Below are positions 43,033-53,533 of a stretch of 64,000 nucleotides of DNA, one piece after another. The notes under the pieces are model-generated. The model had not been told where the DNA came from, did no database searches, and saw only the letters and a list, made by a program, of their open reading frames with translations. Origin of the DNA: Alienimonas sp043951915 (lineage in GTDB: Bacteria; Planctomycetota; Planctomycetia; Planctomycetales; Planctomycetaceae); the NCBI RefSeq assembly GCF_043951915.1, contig NZ_JBINJD010000008.1, forward strand, positions 1-64,000. Direction: 5' to 3'. Every line of letters starts with the position of its first letter. The first letter of the stretch is position 1. The position numbers were made by a program, and so were the translations under genes.

Positions 43033-44484
43033 GTGCCCACCGCCGTCGCGGATCGTCCCGCCGCCGCTCCTCCGTCCCGAACCCCGATTCGTCCGGACGT
43101 CGCCGTCCGGTTGAAGGAGCCGGCCCCGCAGAAGGCCCCGGCGCCGCCGGCGAAGCCCCGCACGGGGTTCTTCTACGGCTGGCTGATGGTGCCGGTCGCG
43201 GCCCTGCTGCACGCCGGCACCGGCGTCGGGCAGACTTACGGGGTGAGCGTGTTCAACCCGCTGATCCTGGCGGATCTGGGCGTCTCGGAGACGGCCCTGT
43301 CGCTGACGTACATGGTCGCCTCGCTGGTCGCGGCGACGCCGTTGCCGCTGGTGGGGCTGGCGATCGACAAATACGGCCTGCGCGCGGTGGCGATCTGTCT
43401 GGTAGTCGGGCTGGCCGCGGGGTGCGCGCTGACGGGCTCCGCCCCGAACCTCGTCGTGCTGGCGCTGGGCTTCTTTCTGCTGCGAACGCTGGGTCAGGGG
43501 GCGCTGACGCTGGTCGCCTCGAACACCCCGGCAATGTGGTTCGACCGCCGCCTCGGTCTGGCCGGCGGGCTGGTGGCGCTGGGGCAGAGCGCCGCGATCG
43601 CCTTTCTGCCGGCGGTGTTCATTCTCGTCGTCTCCGGCTCCGTGGACGCCGCGGAGACCGGCGGCTTCGGCGGGCTGGGCTGGCGGCGGGGCTACCTGTT
43701 TCTCGGGCTGGCGAACGCCGCGATTCTGCTGCCGGTGTTGTTCTTCGTCTATCGGAACCGCCCGGCGGACGTCGGCCAGCGCGTCGACGGCGACGCCCCG
43801 GACGTTTCCCCGGACGAACCGCCCCCCGGGGCGTCGGAACTGGACGGCGACGCCGCCGCCGGCCCCGTGCCGGGCGTGCAGAACAGCCCCAACACCGTGC
43901 GGGCCTCCCTCACCGCCTCGCAGGCCTACCGCACCGTGCAGTTCTGGTACGGGGCGGCCGTGCAGGGCCTGTGGGGAATGATCGCGACGGCGATCTTCTA
44001 TCACCTGCTCACGATGCTGGGCGAACGGGGGGTGAGCGAGGCGGACGCGGCCGTCTGCTTCACCGTGTTCGCCGGGATGATGGCGGGGTGGCAGTTCCTC
44101 GGCGGCGTGCTGGCCGACCGCGTCCCGCCGCGGCTGTTGCTGAGCGTCGTCGGTCTGCTGGGCGCCGCGGGCTGCGGGCTGCTGTTCGTCGCTCAGGACC
44201 GGTATTTCGCCTGGGGGATGATGGCGGCGTTCGGCTCCGCCCAGGGGCTGTTGACGGTGACGATGAACGTGCTGTGGCCGCGGTTCTTCGGCGTCGGGGC
44301 GCTGGGGGCGATCCGCGGGTCGGTGCAGACGCTCGTGGTGGCGGCGTGCGCCGCGGGGCCGGTGCTGGTCGCCCTCAGCCGGGAACGGCTCGGTTCGGAG
44401 AACCCGGCGCTGCTGCTGTTCGGCGGCCTGCTGGCGGCCGTCGCCCTCTCCGCCCCGTTCCTCCGCCCGCCGGTCCGGGGCTGA
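43033..44484 (+). CDS. MFS transporter
   Basis: 483 residues from a GTG. A Pro/Ala-rich cytoplasmic N-terminus (about 45 residues) precedes twelve membrane helices. The loop after helix 2 has the MFS-type signature LVGLAIDKYGLRAVAICLVV, and the equivalent in the second half is LGGVLADRVPPRLLL. The central loop is acidic (DGDAPDVSPDEPPPGASELD). It resembles oxalate/formate-antiporter-type MFS proteins (FYGWLMVPVAALLHAGTGVG). The substrate is not predictable. Confidence 0.87.
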   Translation: MPTAVADRPAAAPPSRTPIRPDVAVRLKEPAPQKAPAPPAKPRTGFFYGWLMVPVAALLHAGTGVGQTYGVSVFNPLILADLGVSETALSLTYMVASLVAATPLPLVGLAIDKYGLRAVAICLVVGLAAGCALTGSAPNLVVLALGFFLLRTLGQGALTLVASNTPAMWFDRRLGLAGGLVALGQSAAIAFLPAVFILVVSGSVDAAETGGFGGLGWRRGYLFLGLANAAILLPVLFFVYRNRPADVGQRVDGDAPDVSPDEPPPGASELDGDAAAGPVPGVQNSPNTVRASLTASQAYRTVQFWYGAAVQGLWGMIATAIFYHLLTMLGERGVSEADAAVCFTVFAGMMAGWQFLGGVLADRVPPRLLLSVVGLLGAAGCGLLFVAQDRYFAWGMMAAFGSAQGLLTVTMNVLWPRFFGVGALGAIRGSVQTLVVAACAAGPVLVALSRERLGSENPALLLFGGLLAAVALSAPFLRPPVRG

Positions 44485-44503
44485 CGGACGCCGATCACGC
44501 TCT

Positions 44504-44572
44504 CGGGACGCGGAGCGTCCGGCGGCTGTGCGGCCCGTGCGTCCCGTGCGTCCCGACGCAGAGCGTCGGGAC
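44504..44572. repeat. Hairpin repeat with GACGC(A)GAGCGTC core
   Basis: CGGGACGCGGAGCGTCC at 44504-44520 and a longer, near-perfect palindrome at 44550-44572 (TCCCGACGCAGAGCGTCGGGA) lie after the MFS stop. They may act as terminator or as a palindromic repeat of a third type. Confidence 0.65.
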
Positions 44573-44634
44573 GAGAAACCGCCAGCGGTCGACGGCCGAC
44601 GGAGGCCACCCGGACTGGTAGTTTCTGAGCCGCC

Positions 44635-45852
44635 ATGTCCGACGCCCCCGCTCCCCCGCCGGTTCCCTCGCAAGCCCCGCCGCCGGTTCCCGCCCCGGCT
44701 CGCTCCCCGGAGGAGCAGCCGCACGGCTCCACCCGGTTCGCCGGCGCCCTGACGGACCGCGGCAAGGGCCGCACCTTCCCCTGCCCGACCTGCGGGGCGG
44801 CGCTGGAGTTCCATATCGGCTCGCAGGGGTTGAAGTGCCCCTTCTGCGGGGCGGAGGAAACGGTCGAGCAAGCCGAAGACGCCGCCGTCGAGGAGCGGGA
44901 CTTCCAGGCGATGCTGACCCGCCTGCGGGAGACGCACGACGCCGGCTCGCACCAGTACGACGAGATGCGGGAGGTGCGGTGCCGAAGCTGCGGCGGCACG
45001 GTGCTGTTCGCCGGCACCGTCACCGGCACGGAGTGCCCCTATTGCGCCACGCCCCTGCAACTGGACGCCGCCGAGCAGGCGAAAAGCCGCATCGCCCTGG
45101 ACGGCGTGCTGCCGTTTCAGGTCTCCGAAAAACAGGCCGCGAAGAACCTTAAGGAGTGGGTCGCCAGCCGCTGGTTCGCCCCCAACGATTTCCGAAAGCG
45201 AGGCGTGCGGGGCAAATTCAACGGCGTCTATCTGCCCTATTGGACGTTCGATTCCCTCACGTTCACCCGGTATCACGGCCAGCGGGGGGAGCATTATTGG
45301 GTCACCGTCGGCACCGGGGACAAAAAGCGGCGGGTGCGGAAAACGCGGTGGTATCCGGCGAGCGGGGCCTTCGAGCGGTTCTTCGACGACACGCTGGTGG
45401 TCGCCAGCGACGCGGTCAGTCGCGGCCTGGCCGAGGATCTGGAGCCGTGGCCGCTGCCGAAGGTGAACCCCTACGACCAGCGGCTGCTCGCCGGGTTCCT
45501 CGTCCGCACCTACGACGTGGAGTTAGAACCGGGCTTCCAGCTCGCCGACGCCCGCATGCGGCAACAATTGGAGTACGACGTCCGCCGGCGGATCGGCGGG
45601 GACGAACAGCGGATCAGTTCGATGGACGTCCGGCACAGCGCCGTGACCTTCAAGCACCTCCTGTTGCCGGTCTGGATGCTGGCCTACCGCTACAAAGGCG
45701 AACCGCACCAGGTGCTCGTCAACGCCGTAACCGGCCGGGTGACGGGCGAGCGGCCGTATTCGTGGATTAAAATCACGCTGGCGGTGGTCGCGGGGCTGAT
45801 CGCGTGCGGCCTGATCTTCCTCTTCACCCAGGGCGGGGTCCGACTGCGATGA
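44635..45852 (+). CDS. Double zinc-ribbon membrane-anchored protein
   Basis: 405 residues from an ATG. Four CxxC pairs form two zinc ribbons: C50/C53 with C68/C71, and C116/C119 with C134/C137. A conserved central domain (LPFQVSEKQAAKNLKEWVAS, then GVYLPYWTFDS) and a C-terminal region with LLPVWMLAYRYKGEPHQVLV lead to a single membrane helix near the end (ITLAVVAGLIACGLIFLFTQ). Such TFIIB-type zinc-ribbon proteins often sit near YdjI-type SPFH proteins, one of which is encoded 3 kb away (48913-50013). The stop overlaps the next start (ATGA). Confidence 0.8.
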   Translation: MSDAPAPPPVPSQAPPPVPAPARSPEEQPHGSTRFAGALTDRGKGRTFPCPTCGAALEFHIGSQGLKCPFCGAEETVEQAEDAAVEERDFQAMLTRLRETHDAGSHQYDEMREVRCRSCGGTVLFAGTVTGTECPYCATPLQLDAAEQAKSRIALDGVLPFQVSEKQAAKNLKEWVASRWFAPNDFRKRGVRGKFNGVYLPYWTFDSLTFTRYHGQRGEHYWVTVGTGDKKRRVRKTRWYPASGAFERFFDDTLVVASDAVSRGLAEDLEPWPLPKVNPYDQRLLAGFLVRTYDVELEPGFQLADARMRQQLEYDVRRRIGGDEQRISSMDVRHSAVTFKHLLLPVWMLAYRYKGEPHQVLVNAVTGRVTGERPYSWIKITLAVVAGLIACGLIFLFTQGGVRLR

Positions 45853-47171
45853 AGACGTTGCCGATCGTCGTCCGCCGCCTCTGGCTGACCCGGCTCACCG
45901 GCGCCGCGACGCTGGTGTTGATCAGCGTCACCTGGCCGCTGTGGCTCCCGCCGACGCCGACGAGTTTTCCCCAACTGCCGTTATTCGCCTGGCTGATTCC
46001 CGCCCCGGCGTGGTGCGATTGGATCGCGCTGGCGGGCATCGTGGTCGGGGCCGTCGGGATGGCGGTTTCCCGTGAGTCCGAAGCGCAAGCGAGGGGAGAC
46101 GCCGCCGCGCCTCGCTTGCGCTTCGGGCTCACTTGGGCGCTCGCCCTCGCCCCTGCCCTGTTCACCCTGTCCCTCGCGTTCGCTCTCGCTCTCAATCAGA
46201 TCCGCATTCAGGTCTGGGCGTATCAATTCCTGCTGTTAGGGGCGGTGTTGAGCCTCTGCCCGCAGTCGGAGACCGGCGATCGGGCGGCGGTGACGCTGGG
46301 GCGGGTTCTGGCCGTGGGGGTGTTGTTTCATTCGGGGCTGTCGAAGCTCGATCTCGCCTTCGCCGAGGGGCCGGGGTCGTGGTTGATGGGCGGGTTTTTG
46401 TCGCTGTTCGGGGTGGAGGCGAACGGGCTGGACGAGAAGGCCGTCTCGGCGATCGCCTTCGCGGTGCCGGCGTGGGAGATCGCCCTGTCCGTGCTGCTGG
46501 CCGTACCGAGCCTGCGGCGGGTGGGGCTGATCGCGGCCGTGTTCATGCACACGTCGGTGGTGGCGACGCTGTGGAAACTCGATCAGAGTTGGGGCGTGCT
46601 GCTGTGGAACGCCTTCTTCCTCGCCCACGAGTTCCTGCTGTTCTGGCCGGCCCCGAAGTCGGAGGGCGTGCCGCTGTGGACGACGCTGCGGACCGCCGGT
46701 CCGCGGGCTTTGCCCGCGGGGTTATTGATCGCGGCCGCCGTGCTACTGCCGTTCGGGACTCGCAGCGGGTATTGGGACGTGTGGCCGGGGTGGGCGGTGT
46801 ACGCCGGGGGCGTGCCGAAGGCCCGGGTGATTCGACCGATGACGCTCGCCGAGATTCGGCGGTACGACCCGGACGGGACCTGGCCGTTCGGTCACGACAT
46901 GCCGGAAGACTACGACCGCCGCGGGCTGGAGCGGCTGGGGGCGCCGGTTCCACAGGACCCGCGGGTGCGGGTCGGCCTGGTCGTGGCCGACGTGCTGCGG
47001 GGCCGCGTCCGCCACCCGTCGCTGACGGTCCTCTCCCCGGGGGCTCGGTGGGAGACGGACAGCGGAACGGCGGCGGGTTATCAGGGCGACGAACGGGTGA
47101 GGCGGTTCGCCGACGACTTCCTCCTCAACGCCCGCCCCCGGGCGTTGAGCCTGCCGGCGGAAGCCCCATGA
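45849..47171 (+). CDS. DoxX/HTTM-like multi-pass membrane protein with embedded repeat
   Basis: 440 residues from the ATG at 45849, overlapping the zinc-ribbon stop. About eight helices. The segment GRVLAVGVLFHSGLSKLDLA resembles the HSG/SK motif of DoxX/MauE or HTTM-type proteins. Residues about 76-95 (REsEAQARGDAAAPRLRFGL in essence) are encoded by a palindromic repeat and fall in a loop between helices, so the insertion seems tolerated. The soluble C-terminal 100 residues have YDPDGTWPFGHDMPEDYDRR. Function unknown; coupled to the zinc-ribbon gene. Confidence 0.65.
   Translation: MKTLPIVVRRLWLTRLTGAATLVLISVTWPLWLPPTPTSFPQLPLFAWLIPAPAWCDWIALAGIVVGAVGMAVSRESEAQARGDAAAPRLRFGLTWALALAPALFTLSLAFALALNQIRIQVWAYQFLLLGAVLSLCPQSETGDRAAVTLGRVLAVGVLFHSGLSKLDLAFAEGPGSWLMGGFLSLFGVEANGLDEKAVSAIAFAVPAWEIALSVLLAVPSLRRVGLIAAVFMHTSVVATLWKLDQSWGVLLWNAFFLAHEFLLFWPAPKSEGVPLWTTLRTAGPRALPAGLLIAAAVLLPFGTRSGYWDVWPGWAVYAGGVPKARVIRPMTLAEIRRYDPDGTWPFGHDMPEDYDRRGLERLGAPVPQDPRVRVGLVVADVLRGRVRHPSLTVLSPGARWETDSGTAAGYQGDERVRRFADDFLLNARPRALSLPAEAP
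46072..46132. repeat. Palindromic repeat, family B, inside a coding sequence
   Basis: Perfect 23-base inverted arms at 46072-46094 and 46110-46132, with the core TCCGAAGCGCAAGCGAGG. It differs from the intergenic copies mainly at the GTCAGC/GCAAGC positions. It is translated in an open frame within the membrane-protein gene. Confidence 0.85.
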
Positions 47172-47245
47172 TGGGCGCCCGCGAACGCTCCCTCCGGTCG
47201 CGGCGAATCCATCCGACATCCGAGATCCCACTTCCGACCTCCCCC

Positions 47246-48475
<1,230 letters not shown>

Positions 48476-48490
48476 GGGGGTGAGGAATTA

Positions 48491-48565
48491 CTAACCCGAA
48501 GCGTGAGCGAGGGAACCGGCCCCCGCCGGCCTGCGGCCGCCGCCCTCGCTCACGCTTCGGGTTAG
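48491..48565. repeat. Palindromic repeat, family B (copy 4)
   Basis: Perfect 23-base inverted arms at 48491-48513 and 48543-48565 (core ACCCGAAGCGTGAGCGAGGG) between the convergent dapL gene and the next small gene. Confidence 0.85.
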
Positions 48566-48595
48566 TTTGAACCTGAATTCTGGGTGTCGATTTTT

Positions 48596-48895
48596 CTATC
48601 GCCACTGGATTGGAGTGGGCAACAACTGCTCCGCTCGGCGTTTCGCCTCATCCACCGAGAGACCGCCTGCGCGGTCCGGATGCCGCGGAGATTTTGGAAG
48701 CGTGCGGAACAGTAAATCGAACCGCACGCCGTCCGGATTAAGATCGGGCTTCTCGTCAGGCTCCAGTTGATCGTCGGCTTTCGCCAACTCATACCAATAG
48801 TCGTAGCCCATCTGCACGACGTGGACGGTCATCGGCGTGGCGCCGTCGTACAGCCACTCACCTGAAAGAACGATTTTTAGCGGTTGATCGGTCAT
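48596..48895 (-). CDS. Small hypothetical protein downstream of SPFH gene
   Basis: 99 residues from the ATG at 48895 (MTDQPLKIVLSGEWLYDGAT). The first half is beta-rich with several aromatic residues (MTVHVVQMGYDYWYELAKAD); the second is charged and ends in SVDEAKRRAEQLLPTPIQW, a helix. It starts 17 bases after the SPFH gene stop, so it is probably co-transcribed with it. Not recognised. Confidence 0.65.
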   Translation of the reverse strand: MTDQPLKIVLSGEWLYDGATPMTVHVVQMGYDYWYELAKADDQLEPDEKPDLNPDGVRFDLLFRTLPKSPRHPDRAGGLSVDEAKRRAEQLLPTPIQWR

Positions 48896-48912
48896 CGATC
48901 GATTGTGGCTAA

Positions 48913-50013
48913 CTACCCGCCGGGCAGCGGCGGGGGGGCGCTGCCGAACTGATTGGCGAACGCCGGGACCTTGCTGACCGGTTCCCAGCCGGACATGCCG
49001 TTGGTCCAGACGAGAGCGTCCGGGCCGACCTGACCGCTGCGGACGGCGTGCTCCAATTGCGGTTGGGGCAGCGGGCCCTTCTGCTGTCCGTTCGCGGCGA
49101 CGTGCCACATCGTCGCCCCGGGCAGCGGCGGGGGGGCCGGCGCTTGAGCCGGGGCCATCTGCGAGTTGCCTTGGGCCAGTTGGTTCGCCATCTGGAAGCC
49201 GAGGCCCAGGCCCACGCCTTCGCCCAGCCCGCCGCCGGGGCCGCCCGGCTGGCCGAGGGCGTTGCCCAGCTGGAACTGCTGGTAGCGGCCGAGATCGCCG
49301 ATCACGCCCATGCTGCTGCGGGCGTCGAGGGCCTTCTCCACGCTCTCCGGCAGAGAGACGTTGATGATATACAGCTGCGGGACTTCGAGGCCGTATTCGT
49401 CGTCGATCCGTTCGTTGACGATCTTGGCGAGGTCGTCGCCCAGTTCCCGATAGTTCGCGGCCAGATCCAGCGCCGCGATCTTGGATTCGCCCAGCAGGTC
49501 CGCGAAGGCGCTGACGACCACGCCGCGCATTAACTCGGTGATCTCGCCGGTCTCCAGGGCGGAGTCGGTGCCGACGAGTTCCTTGAGCAGCACCTGCGGG
49601 TCCAGCGCCCGCAGGGTGTAGGTGCCGAACGCCCGCAGGCGGACGGGGCCGAAGTCGTCGTCCCGCAGCATGATGGGGTTCGGCGTGCCCCACTTCAGCT
49701 CCCCGATGGTGCGGGTGGAGACGAAGTAGACCTCGCTTTTGAACGGGCTCTCGAAGCCGTGCTTCCACCCCTTGAGGGTGGAGAGGATCGGCAGGTTGTC
49801 CGTGTTCAGCGTGTAGTGGCCGGGCTCGAACACGTCGGCGATGCGGCCGTTGTCGACGAAGATCGCCGTCTGCCCGGGGCGGACGATCAGCTGGGCCCCG
49901 TTCTTAATTTCGTTGCGGTAGCGGGGGAAGCGCCAGACGAGGGTGTGACGGTCGTCGTCCACCCATTCAATAATGTCGACGAGTTCGCCGCGGAGTCGAT
50001 CAAACAGGCCCAT
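48913..50013 (-). CDS. SPFH-domain protein with C-terminal GYF_2 domain (YdjI-like)
   Basis: 366 residues from the ATG at 50013 (MGLFDRLRGELVDIIEWVDD). The SPFH/virion-core-type domain runs to about residue 240: KNGAQLIVRPGQTAIFVDNG, VFEPGHYTLNTDNLPILSTL, VPQLYIINVSLPESVEKALD. A Gly/Pro/Gln-rich linker leads to a GYF_2 (DUF4339) module, WHVAANGQQKGPLPQPQLEH to VWTNGMSGWEPVSKVPAF. SPFH proteins oligomerise on membranes; the B. subtilis YdjI type takes part in envelope stress. The zinc-ribbon gene at 44635 is the likely functional neighbour. Confidence 0.85.
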   Translation of the reverse strand: MGLFDRLRGELVDIIEWVDDDRHTLVWRFPRYRNEIKNGAQLIVRPGQTAIFVDNGRIADVFEPGHYTLNTDNLPILSTLKGWKHGFESPFKSEVYFVSTRTIGELKWGTPNPIMLRDDDFGPVRLRAFGTYTLRALDPQVLLKELVGTDSALETGEITELMRGVVVSAFADLLGESKIAALDLAANYRELGDDLAKIVNERIDDEYGLEVPQLYIINVSLPESVEKALDARSSMGVIGDLGRYQQFQLGNALGQPGGPGGGLGEGVGLGLGFQMANQLAQGNSQMAPAQAPAPPPLPGATMWHVAANGQQKGPLPQPQLEHAVRSGQVGPDALVWTNGMSGWEPVSKVPAFANQFGSAPPPLPGG

Positions 50014-50144
50014 CGAACGGTACCGCTGCAGGGGTGGAGGAACGCCGGGGGAGATCCGGGGGAGCCCGGATCGTGGCCTCCCGCGGCCGAACTCGCAACG
50101 GCGGCCCGCGACGGCGCCCGGACCGAAGACCCGGCCGACGGGCC

Positions 50145-51530
50145 TCAGGCGGCGCGGCGGGCGGCGTGGGGATGGACCGGCGTCGGTTCGTCGACGGCGG
50201 AGTCCGCGTCCGACCGGGGCTCGGCGTCCAACAGGGGCTCGGCGTCCCACAGGGGTTCGACGTCCAACGGGGGTTCGGCGTCGGCGGGCGACGGGTCGTC
50301 CAAGCGCGACGGCCGCACGATCCGCAGGCCGTATTCGGTCCGCCGCTGCCAGGCGGCGCCGGCCCAGGCGCCCAGCAGGGCTGCTTCGTGATGGCCGAAC
50401 ACCTTGGCGACGGCCAGCGTGAGGAACAGCGCCGCACAGACGGCCGGGGCCAGCCAGGGCGTCCGCAACTGGGCCCCGATCACGCCCGCGGCGGCGGTGA
50501 GGGCCGTCATCCCGAGAATCGCCGCGAGCGTGCGGCGGACGCTCAGCCCGCGGTCCTGCAGGCGGTGGTGGAGGTGATGACGGTCGGCGGCGGCGATGCT
50601 CTGGCCGGACAGCTTGCGGCGGGCCATCGCGGTCAGCACGTCCCAGCCGCTGACGGCGCCGGCGGCCAGCACGCCGATCAACGTCACGCCGCTGAAGGTT
50701 TTGCTTTCGATCCACAAACTCAGCATGCCCAGGCAGGCGCCGATCGAGAGGCTGCCGGAGTCGCCCAGGAAGATCTTCGCCCGCTTGGTGGGGAGGTTGT
50801 GGGGCAGGAAGCCGAACACCGCCGCGGAGAACGCCAGCGCCAGCGTGGTCACGCCCCACTGGCCCATCAACCCGCCGTGCACGGCGATGGAAATCGCCAC
50901 GATCCAGCCGACGCCGGAGGCCAGCCCGTCCAACCCGTCGGAGAGGTTCACGACGTTCGCCCAGCCGACGAGCCAGACCACGGTGAACCCCACCGCCCCG
51001 ACCTGCCCCCACAGACCCCATTCAGAAAACCGGAGGACGTAGCCGTGCAGTTCCAGTTGGGCGACCGGCGGGCCGAGCAGGGCGAACGGCAACGCAGCGA
51101 GGATCATGCCCAGCAGCTTGGTGCGGGCCCGGACCGGGCGGCGGTCGTCCCAGGCGCCGACGAGGCAGAACAGCCCCGCGGTCAGCGTGAGGCCCCAGAG
51201 GTGAGCGGCCGGCCCCGCGGGGGTGCGGCCGAGGGCGTATAAGACCGCCACGCCCGCCACGAAGGAGGTCGCCACCGCCACGCCGCCCCACAGGGGGGTG
51301 ACTTTACGGTGCAGCTTGCGGCCGCCGTCCGGGGCGTCGACGGCGCCGACCCGGGGGGCGAGCCAGCGCATCACCCCGGCGCCCGCCGCCGCCAGCGCCG
51401 TGATGCCGGACAGCACGGCCCAGACCCACGGGTCCAGCCACGGCTCGCCGAAGGCGCCGGCCATGGAGACATGGGCGAACAACAACGGCAGCGTCTCGGG
51501 CGAGAGCGGAACGAGGGGGACGAGCGGCAT
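50145..51530 (-). CDS. MraY/WecA-family glycan-lipid phosphotransferase
   Basis: 461 residues from the ATG at 51530. About ten to eleven membrane helices, with the family sites GRKLHRKVTPLWGGVAVATS, the catalytic Asp region VGAWDDRRPVRARTKLLGMI, WANVVNLSDGLDGLASGVGW, KIFLGDSGSLSIGACLGMLS and the His motif AADRHHLHHRLQDRGLS. These fit WecA-like transferases that link a sugar-1-phosphate to undecaprenyl phosphate for envelope glycans. The C-terminal tail is a degenerate acidic repeat (PPLDVEPLWDAEPLLDAEP). It is preceded by the membrane glycosyltransferase gene with an 8-base gap, so the pair form an operon. Confidence 0.88.
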   Translation of the reverse strand: MPLVPLVPLSPETLPLLFAHVSMAGAFGEPWLDPWVWAVLSGITALAAAGAGVMRWLAPRVGAVDAPDGGRKLHRKVTPLWGGVAVATSFVAGVAVLYALGRTPAGPAAHLWGLTLTAGLFCLVGAWDDRRPVRARTKLLGMILAALPFALLGPPVAQLELHGYVLRFSEWGLWGQVGAVGFTVVWLVGWANVVNLSDGLDGLASGVGWIVAISIAVHGGLMGQWGVTTLALAFSAAVFGFLPHNLPTKRAKIFLGDSGSLSIGACLGMLSLWIESKTFSGVTLIGVLAAGAVSGWDVLTAMARRKLSGQSIAAADRHHLHHRLQDRGLSVRRTLAAILGMTALTAAAGVIGAQLRTPWLAPAVCAALFLTLAVAKVFGHHEAALLGAWAGAAWQRRTEYGLRIVRPSRLDDPSPADAEPPLDVEPLWDAEPLLDAEPRSDADSAVDEPTPVHPHAARRAA

Positions 51531-51538
51531 CGGAACGG

Positions 51539-53533
51539 TCAGCGCCTCGCAGAGAATTCGGGCGGGCCGGAGCCGTCGAGCGCGCCAGCGTAACGCGCGG
51601 CGCGGGACGACGCCGCCGCGCGGATGCCGGTTTGCGGCTCGGTCGGGGATTGGGGCGTCGCCGGCGCCGAGGGGCCGGGGGGGGCGCCGGCGGCGTCCGC
51701 GGCGGTCGCGGCGGCGGGCGTCCGGCCGAGGCCGGCGTCCTCCGGCACGAGCACGACCAGCCCGTTCCAGATGTTCCGTTCCGCGATCTCGCGCTCGTTG
51801 AGCCGGCCTTTGTGCACGGGCGGCGGGGGCAGCACCCGGAAGCCGGCGGCGAGCCACTCCGGCCCGGTCAGGGCGAAGTCGAACGACCGCCCGGAGTTCC
51901 GCGGCAGCACGATCAGGTCCGGGCGGGCGGCCGCGGCCTCCTCGATCGGCACGCCGTCGAACGCGGTCCGCACCTCGCCGTCCAACCCCCGGTCCTCCAA
52001 CCCCCGTTCCATCTCCTTCACGAGCCGAGCGGCCGCCCCGACGCCCCACACCCGCGGGGCGGCGGCGGGTTCGTTCGCCAGCGACTCTTCCAGGCGGTCC
52101 CCCAGCACGGCGGCGACGTGCAGCTCCGCGTCGCGGCCCGGGTGGTCCGCCTGCTGGCCGTCGACCACGTGCAGGACCGCCAACACGCTCAGCGCCGTCC
52201 CGACGAACGCCGTCCGCCACCAGCGCCGCACCGGCGACCGGACCGCCCCCGCCCGATCCCGGCTCGGCAGAAACGCCCACGCCCAGCGGACCGCGTCGTT
52301 CAACAGCAACCCGACCACCGGCAGGGAGAGCAGCGCCGGCAGCAGGAAGTACCGCCCGTTGATCTCCCCGTGCTGCGCCAGCCGCTGGTACACCGCGGCC
52401 ATCACGCCCAGCGATACGCACCAGCACGGCAGGGCGTCCGGCCGGAGCATCCGCCGCCAGTACCACAGCAGCCCGACCCCGCAGAGCAGGAGGAACACGG
52501 GCTTGTAGGCCCCGAGCAGGCCCTCGGCGTACACCAACCACAGGGGGTCGCCGGCCTCGGCGGCGCTGGTGAGGGCGTGCGGGTCCGTGGCGGCGACGGC
52601 GGCGTCCTGAAAGACCGGAGCCTGGGCGACGGCGTCGGCGTGCGCCGCCGGATCGGCGGCGGGGCTATTGGCCAGCGTTCCGATCAGCTTCCGCCGGGTC
52701 CAGCGGAACATGTGGCGGAGCACGGCCAGCCGGCCCCACTCCCATCGGGAATGGCCGTGCAGCAGGGTGAGGTTGACGGCCAGCAGCGTCGCCGGGACGG
52801 TCGCCACCGCGGCCGTCGCCCCGCCCAACAGCCGCGGACGATCCGCGGGGCGCCGCCACGCCGCCACGGCGGTCCAGCCGAGCAGCACCGCGAACAGCAA
52901 CCAGCCCTCGGTGCGGGTCAGCGTCGCGGCGGTCGCCGCCAGCCCGGCCAGCAGGAACCAGCGCCAGCGCGGCGGGGTCGGCCCGCCGCCGGCGGGCGGA
53001 TTGAGTTGCGGCTCGGCGGCCCGGTGGCAGGCGGCGAAGGTGCAGGCGACCAGCAACCAGAAGGTCCCGTCGCGGATCGGTTCGACGCCCGTCTCCGTGA
53101 ACGCCGGGTGCACCGCGAACGTGGCGATCCCGGCGACGGCGACGCCGACCCCGAACTGCCGCTTCCACCAATCGAACAGCGGGAAGACGGTCAGCCCCGC
53201 CACGAGCACGCCCCACGCCAGCGCCGCGTTCGTCCCCCCGAAGCCCGTCGCCTCCCCTGCCGCCCGCAACAGGGCGAGCACGGCGACGTACAGGTTCAAC
53301 TCAATCTTATGGAACGCCCCGTCCAGATCGCCGGCCCGCATCCGGTCGGCGAGCATCTCGTAGAAGTGGGCGTCGCGGCAGACGGCGTCCAACTGCCACG
53401 CCAACGCCCCGCGGGTCGCCACGGCGACCAACGCCACGGCCGACGTCGCCCACCACAGCCGGGATCGGCTGCCCGGATCGGTCGACGGGGCCGCCGTCGA
53501 GCCGACTTTCGACGGGGGGGGAACAGTGGACAT
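51539..53533 (-). CDS. GT39/ArnT-like membrane glycosyltransferase
   Basis: 664 residues from an ATG. After a short Pro-rich tail it has a first helix (WATSAVALVAVATRGALAW) followed by a periplasmic loop with acidic residues in CRDAHFYEMLADRMRAGDLD, the expected position of the Asp-Glu pair of GT-C enzymes. About ten helices follow (TFWLLVACTFAACHRAAEPQ among loops) and a C-terminal soluble region (ARLVKEMERGLEDRGLDGEV). GT-C enzymes use polyprenyl-linked sugars. It lies upstream of the WecA-like gene, which would supply such a lipid; the coupling is inference. Confidence 0.72.
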   Translation of the reverse strand: MSTVPPPSKVGSTAAPSTDPGSRSRLWWATSAVALVAVATRGALAWQLDAVCRDAHFYEMLADRMRAGDLDGAFHKIELNLYVAVLALLRAAGEATGFGGTNAALAWGVLVAGLTVFPLFDWWKRQFGVGVAVAGIATFAVHPAFTETGVEPIRDGTFWLLVACTFAACHRAAEPQLNPPAGGGPTPPRWRWFLLAGLAATAATLTRTEGWLLFAVLLGWTAVAAWRRPADRPRLLGGATAAVATVPATLLAVNLTLLHGHSRWEWGRLAVLRHMFRWTRRKLIGTLANSPAADPAAHADAVAQAPVFQDAAVAATDPHALTSAAEAGDPLWLVYAEGLLGAYKPVFLLLCGVGLLWYWRRMLRPDALPCWCVSLGVMAAVYQRLAQHGEINGRYFLLPALLSLPVVGLLLNDAVRWAWAFLPSRDRAGAVRSPVRRWWRTAFVGTALSVLAVLHVVDGQQADHPGRDAELHVAAVLGDRLEESLANEPAAAPRVWGVGAAARLVKEMERGLEDRGLDGEVRTAFDGVPIEEAAAARPDLIVLPRNSGRSFDFALTGPEWLAAGFRVLPPPPVHKGRLNEREIAERNIWNGLVVLVPEDAGLGRTPAAATAADAAGAPPGPSAPATPQSPTEPQTGIRAAASSRAARYAGALDGSGPPEFSARR

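Noticed and set aside
42799..45294. 831-codon minus-strand frame opposite the MFS and zinc-ribbon genes
   Set aside because: Rich in Gln, His and Arg with no domain; both plus-strand genes are secure.
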